NCBI GenBank assembly: GCA_963377175.1
Contig: CAUJNA010003505.1
Span: 1 to 64,000 of the forward strand
DNA: 64,000 nucleotides
Reading direction: 5' to 3'
Origin: Effrenium voratum
Lineage: Eukaryota; Sar; Dinophyceae; Suessiales; Symbiodiniaceae
Below the pieces are notes generated by a model, which was not told the origin of the DNA, made no database searches, and was given only the letters and a program-made list of their open reading frames with translations. A program made the position numbers and the translations under genes. Shown here in pieces: positions 56,695 through 64,000 of the stretch (position 1 is its first letter; each line of letters begins with the position of its first letter).

Positions 56695-58618
56695 GTGAAA
56701 AAAGCAGGGGGCAGCAACTGAAGTCTTTAGGTGGCTTTTTTACTTGGACTTGGGAAGCGTAACACTCAGCCCAGCCAACCAATGTTGCGGATCAATCAAC
56801 TCCTGGCTTGTGAATAGGGGTGATGCATCTTAGCGTCAATGCGCTCCTCCCCAGCCACCAGTCAAACTCTACTTCACTGCGGGATCAGCATGGCCTATTG
56901 CGAGTTGGGATTTCGCAACATGGCTGGACCAATACATTCCCTATGTAGCCCCATCCGTATTTCTGCGCTATCGGTCCAAAGAGATCCGAAGTCCTGATGT
57001 CAGAGGGGGCTCCACACCGCGTCAACCGCTCTCAGGCAGCGAGGTCCTGTGATTGTGAACGCAAGTACGAAAGCCCCCCCCGCCCAATAGACGAAAGGGG
57101 TCAAGTCCACAGCAGGGTTCCCCAAAATTCCCCTTTAAACATCAAGCCCCTTAAAGGAAGCCCACTTTAAATTGGCCCAACAGGGGGGAATTTGCAACCA
57201 CTCATGCGGGAAACATAGGGAGTCCTGTTGAAGCTCTCGTGAGGGCCCCAGTTTTTGTCGATATCCAAGGCTTGACATCAACGAGGCGTGGCGTTTTGAC
57301 GTGTGCGCCGTTTGCGGCCCCCAGGTTCGCAAACACCTTGGTCGGTGCAAGTGATAAGGCGACAAAAGGCATCCCCCTCGTTGTTGACATGGGAGATAAA
57401 GAAGGTGTGGCACTTCTATTCAAATTCAGCTTTGGGTGTAACGGTGCAGATGATCCAAGTCACTCGGGGTGAAGTCACAGAGTAAATCATTGAGACTCAG
57501 CATCCCCGGACAACCATTGCCAGACTTAGGTACCCGCTTTGCCCTTTTAGTTTTGTAGGGGGTCTGGCCAAGCTATCAGGGAACCCCTCAATTGGTGGTT
57601 TGAATTGCACGGATTTGAAGCTCTGAACGAAGCCAAGTGGGGAGCTGCCCTTGATCCTTCAAACCAATCCAAATCACCACAAGTCACAAGTCGAGGCTGA
57701 AAGTGGTGCACCTTCGGGCTTGGCAGCTGGATGCAGTGTTTGGCAAAGAGTGACTCTCCTGCATTGAATACTCATCATAAGCAAGAATCAGGGATCACAG
57801 CCACATCAAAGGTGCGGTTGATTCCCAAGAGTATTACAATTAGGGAACAAATCGAAAGCCTGCCTCAATTCAGGTTGATTCTACCACATTCCCGCATTCC
57901 CTAAGGTCAAGAGAATCATAGGCAAATGACCCTGGGCTGCTTAACCCTTATGTGGGTGCTTCTCAAAATTGGGGATCTTTAGAAATTGTGGTTTTGCCCT
58001 TGGTTTCCTTTTAAACCAACCCCTCTAAGATTACCCACAAAGTAAGACAGACCTTGATACCCCTTACATATCTATAAATACATGTATATATCTCCCGCGT
58101 AACGGGAATATACGATGAACCAACCGGGGGATGGAGACGGAGACCTTCCGGCATTTGCCGCATTGCCGTATCTAGGAGCAAGGGATATTCGAAGAGGGTT
58201 TCCCCCAACCACTCTTGCAACAAAACACCATATCCTTTATACAATGAGTTTTAGTGGCTGTATGTCCCATTAACCCCTGATTCGGTTTGGGTGTAGTGGA
58301 AACCATCCTAGAGATATTCCAGCGGTCGAGTACCAGGTTTGCGTCACCCACCTCAAGCATGCTGAACCACTATGGCGTCCATGCCTCCATGCCTTCGTAT
58401 TCTGCATTCCTCAGTATTGACACGTTAATATATATATATATATATTATATTCCTGAAACAACCTCGTTTTGGCTTCCCTTCCCCCTGGGGGAGCCCAGGG
58501 CGAGCTTGGGTGTACAACGAGCTCATGAAGGTTCTTTCACAAGGGATTCCTTATGTCAGGTTTTGGAGATTTGGATTTTGCGGATATTTTGCAGATCCAG
58601 CCCTCGGTAGCCTTCGAG
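56695..58618. other. Intron-like interval
   Basis: No exon called. (TA)n at 58429-58450. Weakly open segments only. Confidence 0.4.
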
Positions 58619-58682
58619 GCTCGCCCCGTCGCAAAAGCTCCGTTTGCGTCAAAGCTCTCGACCGCCAGGAGCCCATCGCTGA
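58619..58682 (+). CDS. Tentative exon
   Basis: TTTTGCAG at 58594 and TTCGAG at 58618 are candidate acceptors. From the second the frame reads SPRRKSSVCVKALDRQEPIA. Another frame from the first (AFEARPVAKAPFASKLSTA) is equally open, so frame and edges are undecided. Confidence 0.27.
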
Positions 58683-59049
58683 GTACAGGGCCTCTCGGAA
58701 AGCGACGCCGATGGTTGCGGAAGGGGGGGCGGGGTGTCAAGACACCCCCAAATTGAAAATGGAACTGGAGGGGGTGAAAGAATTCCATTGGTTCCAGTTT
58801 CCCTTGGGGAATACTCGAAACTGGAATTGGGGACCCCCCACCCCCTCTCCCTTATGAGGGGGGATGTATAGACGACTGAAAACCAGTTGTCACGACTTGT
58901 TTGGGACCTCGTCGACAAGACTCTTTTGTTATATTTCGACAGGACTCTTTGGTTAAGCCTCGGCACCTTGACAAGACTCTTTCATGACAAGACTCTTCGG
59001 ATGTATCTTCCCGGGATACCGTGACAAGGTTCTTTACGTATGCCTCAAG

Positions 59050-59140
59050 CGGATGTGTTCTTCAAGCACTGCATCCTGGCAGTTCAAGGCGTGCTGTCCA
59101 CGCCAGTGCTTTGCAGCTGGGCACACCAGTGGAAAGCCAC
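59050..59140 (+). CDS. Candidate exon
   Basis: Acceptor CCTCAAG, phase 1, then DVFFKHCILAVQGVLSTPVL and on to CSWAHQWKA, ending at a GT donor (GTTGGC). Two other frames are open here, so the assignment rests on residue character. Confidence 0.35.
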
Positions 59141-59757
59141 GTTGGCATCTGCTGGAAGATTTCCTGGACTTCAGAAACCGCGTGCCCACGTGGCCAAAAA
59201 TCGGAGGAGCTGGCACAAGCGCGAACCGCGCTGAGTCCACGAGCTTATTTCGTTCTCACGGGGGAGCCCAGTCTGTACAGCTTGAAGATCGTATATTTTT
59301 CAAGAAGCATCGCTTGCCTTGCAATGCTGTAGGACTTGCAGAAGCCACTTGGTTCTTTGGCCTCTCTTTAAAATAGCCCTCAAAGCGGTTCAAAGAAGAC
59401 ACACCCATATGCCAGCTCTACACTAAGATGAAGGGCTTACACCAGAGTGAATGTAGATGGCACAATTCCCCTTGCGATGTCGAAACAAACACGGAGCGGG
59501 TTGTGCTAAGTTTCACACAACTGTGAGCCTTTTCGTGAGCCCCGTTTTTCCAGGGAATGCTGGATAATGGTCCGTTTCCGTCAACCTGGCTCCAACTTCT
59601 GGTGTACCCTTTCATCCACAACACTGCTCACAGAAGTCCATTTTAGGGGACGTTTCTACCAAGGCTGTACAAACCTCTGAAACCAAAAAGGGTTTTGCCG
59701 CAGCTCGTGTGGAAATGGACAACGGCATCGTATGAACATTGCTTTGCCCTTTTGCAG

Positions 59758-59823
59758 ATCTTCGAAAGGCCCCCTGCAGCCAGCTTTGTGCGAAGTGTTT
59801 CAGGAGCTTGGGAAGAACGGTTG
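59758..59823 (+). CDS. Candidate exon after a strong polypyrimidine acceptor
   Basis: GCCCTTTTGCAG precedes IFERPPAASFVRSVSGAWEE, followed by RL and a GT donor (GTGCTC). Unrecognised. Confidence 0.42.
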
Positions 59824-59852
59824 GTGCTCTTGATTAGCCAGAATAGCCTCTC

Positions 59853-59861
<9 letters not shown>

Positions 59862-59884
<23 letters not shown>

Positions 59885-59988
59885 CATTTTTTGCGGGTGC
59901 CATTTTTCACCTTGGTTTAAAGGGAGACCAAAAGGAACGGCACCATTTGGTGGGTGTTCCTATTTTGACGCACACACACACACACACA
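59862..59988. repeat. Hairpin whose arms are (TG)n and (CA)n
   Basis: A TG run at 59862-59884 is matched by a CA run at 59970-59988. Inside them GGGTGCCATTTTTCACC and GGCACCATTTGGTGGG extend the inverted symmetry, and the core has TTTAAAGGGAGACCAAAAGG like the other hairpin elements. Confidence 0.7.
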
Positions 59989-61378
59989 TTGTGCTTCCTA
60001 CAGCAGGGGACCCAACAAATGGATGATTCCTATTTGGCTGCCCTTCAGAGCCACCCTAACACGGCCATCCTCAAATGCAACACAAACACACCCGTAAGAT
60101 GCGAGAAAGCTCACCCTCACACCCTCATACAAGACACACCGATATGAACATACACTGGGTTAGAGGAGGAGAAATCTCGAAACATGCAGCAGGTTGCAGC
60201 TTGCGAGGGGAATATGCATCATGGCCCAGTCATGGCTGTTTCCTCTCAGATGGGACTCCCCTTTAAGCACTTCTTTAGGAGTTCCTCTTGAGTTTACGGC
60301 AATTCTCTGATTTCAGGGACCAACATAGGTCTGGATGATGTTTGTTCAGCGCGCGCGCCCTCCCTTCTCTTGCTTCTAGTCAAAGCCTGGATGTGGCCTT
60401 GCGGGATAGTTTGTGAATAGTCGCCGCAGTTGAATTCGTTTTGCCTACCGTTTTGGGCTGAGTCTTGTACCAGGGAAGATAGGTTCCGTAGGGATCCTTG
60501 TTCTGGGTAAATGAATTTCGTTTTCGTTCGCTCAGATGGAGTCTTTTCAATGTTAGCTTCACATTATTCATCCGAAGGACCGTACTAGTCCGAGGAATCC
60601 GTCAAAAACAAAGGGGGACACCCCGATCGCAGCAACCAAGGGGCCATGACCAAATCCAAAAAAGTGGGGGCCGAAAAGGGGGACAAACTTGCGCCCTTCA
60701 CAGGGTGCTCATCGAAGACTTGGGAAGTTAGAAGTGTGGGGCCTTCCTTGAAGTATCGGCCATGAATTTGAGCCAATTCCACTTTGGGATTCTCTGTTGA
60801 ATTTGAGTCAGTCTCACTTGCCTGTTGTCTTTTGTGTTTTTCTGCTGACCATTCCGCTCGATCGGAGGTGAGCAGATACAAACCTGAAAGGGAAGAAGGA
60901 ACCTTGCAAGGACTTCAACGGCCGTTTCTTGGGCGAGCGAGCGTTTCTTTGTTGACCCCCAGACAGGGGTTAGGATCCAATACAAAGTGAGTTGGACACC
61001 AAAAAACGGAACAGTGCTAGGGGTGGTACTCAGAATCCACCCAAGTGAGCAGGGTCAAACTTATTTTGGGCCAGTACCCTCCCACCCAACATGCAACCCA
61101 CCAGAGAGCCCGTTTAGAGGAACGACAAAATAAACCTCAGCCACAGCGAGCAAGAATCAGTCAGCATGTATTTGGTTGGGTATGCCGACGGATTGTTTAT
61201 TCACTATACCCCTTTCAAGCTTCAAAGGGGTTCCCACGAGGCAAACCGACTTTCTCTTGGGCCCAAATTTCGTAGTTTGGCACATACTCATTTGGCTCTC
61301 AATTTGAGACGCCCGCCCCCATTTGGAACCAAAATTTCGGGGTCCCAAACCCCCCGAATTGGGGGGTGCAGACCTGAG
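59989..61378. other. Intron-like interval
   Basis: No exon recognised. A right-arm-like ACAAGACACACCGATATG occurs near 60130. Confidence 0.4.
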
Positions 61379-61465
61379 GTCTACGTGGTGGACGCTCTGC
61401 AGCGGCGATTGGGCCACCACGTGGCCACGGTGCAGAAAAACGCTGAGTCGGTCGGCTGCTGCCGG
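61379..61465 (+). CDS. Candidate 87-bp exon
   Basis: Acceptor GCAGACCTGAG, then EVYVVDALQRRLGHHVATVQ and on to KNAESVGCCR, then a GT donor (GTGGTG). Phase 0-0, G/C-rich third positions. The acceptor context GCAGACCTGAGGT also precedes the moaC exon at 7522. Unrecognised. Confidence 0.48.
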
Positions 61466-61593
61466 GTGGTGCCTCGTCTATTCCGCCCTTGGGGCTTCGT
61501 TTCTTTTTTCTTTCTCCCGCTCGGTTTGTATATAGGGCGTCTCTCTTTTTTCCCGAAAGCATCGCGAAGGGTTCTTCCGTGCGGAGCCCTTGG

Positions 61594-62075
61594 ACAAGTT
61601 GCGCAGAGCCAAGTTGCACAGAGCCAAGTTGCACAGAGCCAAGTTACATAGAGCCAAGTTACATAGAGCCAAGTTACATAGAGCCAAGTTACATAGAGCC
61701 AAGTTACATAGAGCCAAGTTACATAGAGCCAAGTTACATAGAGCCAAGTTACATAGAGCCAAGTTACATAGAGCCAAGTTACATAGAGCCAAGTTACATA
61801 GAGCCAAGTTACATAGAGCCAAGTTACATAGAGCCAAGTTACATAGAGCCAAGTTACATAGAGCCAAGTTTAGAGCCAAGTTACAGAGCCAAGTTACATA
61901 GAGCCAAGTTACATAGAGCCAAGTTACATAGAGCCAAGTTACATAGAGCCAAGTTACATAGAGCCAAGTTACATAGAGCAAAGTTACATAGAGCTAAGTT
62001 ACATACAGCCAAGTTACATAGAGCCAAGCGGCACAGAGCCAAGTGACACAGAGCCAGGTGGCACAGAGCCAAGGT
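61594..62075. repeat. 15-bp satellite, about 32 copies
   Basis: Unit AGCCAAGTTACATAG, with GCACAG variants at both edges. Because 15 is a multiple of three, all frames without stops are open for long distances (IEPSY, HRAKL and, reverse, CNLAL repeats); these are not genes. Confidence 0.96.
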
Positions 62076-62172
62076 TAGGTAGAGCTTGCGTAGAGCTTCG
62101 ACGTAAGCAGCTATGTAAGTTAGTTTAGGTTTCTAAGGCGCCGGGGCGGGAGTTTGATCATCGCTCGGGATT

Positions 62173-62650
62173 GCGACCCTCTGCGGAGATTCGCGTGGTC
62201 GAGGTTCAAAAACTGAGCACTTTTTACGATTTCTGCGGTGCGCGCGCGACCCTCTGCGGAGATTTGAGTGGTCGAGGTTCAAAAACGAGGTCTGCAAAAG
62301 ACTCGAGGACTGGGGGCTTTTTACGATTTCTGCAAGCCGCGCGCGACCCTCTGCGGAGATTCGCGTGGTCGAGGTTCAAAAACTGGGGACTTTTTACGAT
62401 TTCTGCAAGCCGCGCGCGACCCTCTGCGGAGATTCGCGTGGTCGAGGTTCAAAAACTGAGGACTTCTTACGACTTTTAACATGCGCGCGCGACCCTCTGC
62501 GGAGATTCGCGTGGTCGAGGTTCAAAAACTGAGGACTTTTTACGATTTCTGCAAGCCGCGCGCGACCCTCTGCGGAGATCGTGCGCGTCGAAGCGCTCTC
62601 GCTGTGGCGCCGTGCGAATTTGTCTTAGTCTCGGCGAACCCTCTGCGGAG
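62173..62650. repeat. 73-bp satellite, about 6-7 copies
   Basis: GCGACCCTCTGCGGAGATT starts at 62173, 62246, 62343, 62416, 62489 and 62562, with a variant at 62634; spacing is 73 bp apart from one 24-bp insertion. The last copies change into a CGTGTCGAAGCGCTCTCGC sequence. Confidence 0.93.
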
Positions 62651-62710
62651 ATTGTGCGTGTCGAAGCGCTCTCGCTGTGGCGCCGTGCAATTTTCTTGCT
62701 CGCGAAACGG

Positions 62711-62790
62711 CCTTTGGAAGTTGTCTCGTGGTTTGCGCGCCTGCTTTCGCAATCCCGCGGTCGCGGGTTCGATTCCCCCCTGGTCCGCGG
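62711..62790 (+). pseudogene. tRNA-like sequence (decayed tRNA or tRNA-derived SINE head)
   Basis: A D-arm-like TCTCGTGGTTTGCGCGCC, resembling tRNA-Ala, is followed by CTGCTTTCGCAATCCCGC where an anticodon arm would be, and by GGTCGCGGGTTCGATTCCC with a good B box. Neither the acceptor stem nor the anticodon stem pairs properly, so a working tRNA is unlikely. Confidence 0.5.
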
Positions 62791-62802
62791 CAGCTCCAGC
62801 TT

Positions 62803-63205
62803 GAAAATCGGAGCTTTTAAGTACAAACGTAGTACGCGGAGCGTGCTCCTGCAGCTCCGGAAAATCGTAACTTTTAAGTACAGACGTAGTGTGCGGAGCG
62901 TGCTCCCGCAGCTCAGGCTGGAAAATCGCAACTTTTAAGTACAAAACGTAGTACGCGGAGCACGCCCCCGGAGCTCCGGCTGGCTTGAAAATCGTAGTAC
63001 GTGGAGCGTTCTCCTGCAGCTCCGGCTGGAAAATCGCAATTTTTAAGCACAGACGTAGTATGCGGAGCGTGCTCCCGCAGCTCAGGCTGGAAAATCGCAA
63101 CTTTTAAGTACAAACGTAGTACGCGGAGCACACCCCCGCAGCTCCGGCTGGAAAATCGCAACTTTTAAGTACAAACGTAGTACGCGGAGCACACCCCCGC
63201 AGCTC
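62803..63205. repeat. 61-bp satellite, about seven copies
   Basis: GAAAATCG followed by CAACTTTTAAGTACAAACG and TAGTACGCGGAGC recurs at 62803, 62860, 62921, 62987, 63029, 63090 and 63151, mostly 61 bp apart. Confidence 0.93.
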
Positions 63206-63206
63206 C

Positions 63207-63625
63207 GGCAGCACTTGCGCAGAGCAACTTGCGCAGAGTCACTTGCGCAGAGCAACTTGCGCAGAGACTTGCGCAGAGCAACTTGCGCAGAGCAACTTGC
63301 ACAGACCAACTTGCACAGAGCACATGCGCAAAGCGCTTGCACGGAGAGCAGAGCCCTTGCGCAGAGCAACTTGCTCAGAGCACTTGCGCAGAGCAACTTG
63401 CACAGAGCAACATGCGCAGCACTTGCACGGAGCAACTGGCGCAGAGCAACTTGCACAGACCAACTTGCGCAGAGCACATGCGCAAAGCGCTTGCGCGGAG
63501 CAACTGGCGCAGAGCACTTGCGCAGAGCAACTTGCTCAGAGCACTTGCGCAGAGCAACTTGCACAGAGCACTTGCGCGCAGCAGCTTGCAGAGAGCAACT
63601 TGCGCGCAGCAGCCTGGAACAATGC
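63207..63625. repeat. 14-bp satellite, about 29 copies
   Basis: Unit AGCAACTTGCGCAG with variants (CACAGACC, CACATGCGCAAAGCG). Its core GCAACTTGC is the reverse complement of GCAAGTTGC, close to the edge units of the 15-bp array at 61594. Confidence 0.93.
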
Positions 63626-63784
63626 AGCTTGCGCAGACCACTTTCGTGAGAAATCGCGCGGCGCAGTTCGAGAGGAAAGTCGGATGATGAGATGGAGCTC
63701 TCATGTGACCATACACACTGAGCATCGCCACGCGCAGACACGCTCGCCGCAGCGATGTAAAAAGGTGTCTCCGCGGCTGGATGA

Positions 63785-64000
63785 GCACTGGTGAAAATCT
63801 GGCGGAACCCTTGTGGAACCAGACCACCCCAGCCGGCCCTCGAAGAAATAGAGGAACCCTGGTGGAACCTCGTGGAACCTTACCTCAAACCACCCCGGAC
63901 CACCCTGCAGCCCTGGTGGAACCTCACCTCAAACCACCCCAGACCGCCCTTGCAGAACCTGGTGAAACCCTGGTGGAACCCTGGTGCCTTAGCTCAGGGT
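63785..64000. repeat. TGGAACC-rich repeat running off the right edge
   Basis: CCCTGGTGGAACCT and CCTCAAACCACCCC alternate several times. The array is cut by the window end. Confidence 0.8.

Noticed and set aside
61478..62046. Long ORFs on both strands (IEPSY and CNLAL repeats)
   Set aside because: They are frames of the 15-bp satellite, whose length is a multiple of three; no unique sequence supports a gene.
61594..62075. CRISPR-like array
   Set aside because: Units are contiguous 15-mers without unique spacers, in a eukaryotic context.
63215..63827. ORFs of 90-219 codons rich in Cys/Ala/Gln on both strands
   Set aside because: Frames of the 14-bp and 61-bp arrays; no conserved domain or plausible start.
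1..64000. Full-length dinoflagellate spliced-leader genes or relict leaders
   Set aside because: Only the terminal 11 bases were found, in the two LTRs; no complete leader sequence on either strand by eye.

Overview
The window looks like a dinoflagellate nuclear genome; genus not resolved. Coding sequence is sparse and cut into exons of about 20-170 bp. One securely identified gene, moaC, can only be assembled with GC (and one GA) splice donors, a known dinoflagellate peculiarity. Most of the DNA is intron, intergenic sequence, satellite and short hairpin repeat. The one large intact coding block is an 11 kb Ty1/copia-type element of the expanded kind known from dinoflagellates. Nothing suggests bacterial genes, operons or CRISPR.

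Layout. 1-1060: 232-bp satellite running off the left edge. 3072-3362: possible last exons of an unrecognised gene. 3600-8875: moaC (molybdenum cofactor synthesis) on + in seven recognisable exons, with hairpin elements in its introns. 8999-11678: no confident gene, several long C/G runs. 11679-22695: copia element with 252-bp LTRs about 99% identical, an extra ORF (RS-rich region plus HAD-like domain, no methionine codon), then gag-pol. Pol contains an added methyltransferase-like domain and a one-base frame break just before the reverse transcriptase active site. 22696-37751: mostly non-coding, with a few exon-like islands, an inverted repeat structure, microsatellites and a possible Z-DNA tract. 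37752-61465: a series of exon-like islands all on +. About ten encode short Thr/Ser-rich segments, at least six of them in clean phase 1-1 exons. They are followed by Cys-rich islands, with a 2.4 kb GC-rich satellite (48960-51345) lying between. Together they suggest one very long, or several adjacent, genes for mucin-like and Cys-rich, probably extracellular proteins. 61594-64000: five adjacent satellite arrays (15, 73, 61, 14 bp and a TGGAACC-rich repeat) with a tRNA-like sequence between two of them.

A family of 80-105 bp hairpin elements with arms like TGGGTGTGTCTTTT recurs through introns and intergenic DNA and resembles introner or MITE-type elements. Exon boundaries were inferred by eye from frame, splice dinucleotides and protein similarity. 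moaC and the retroelement domains rest on recognised motifs; the other exons rest only on coding character.
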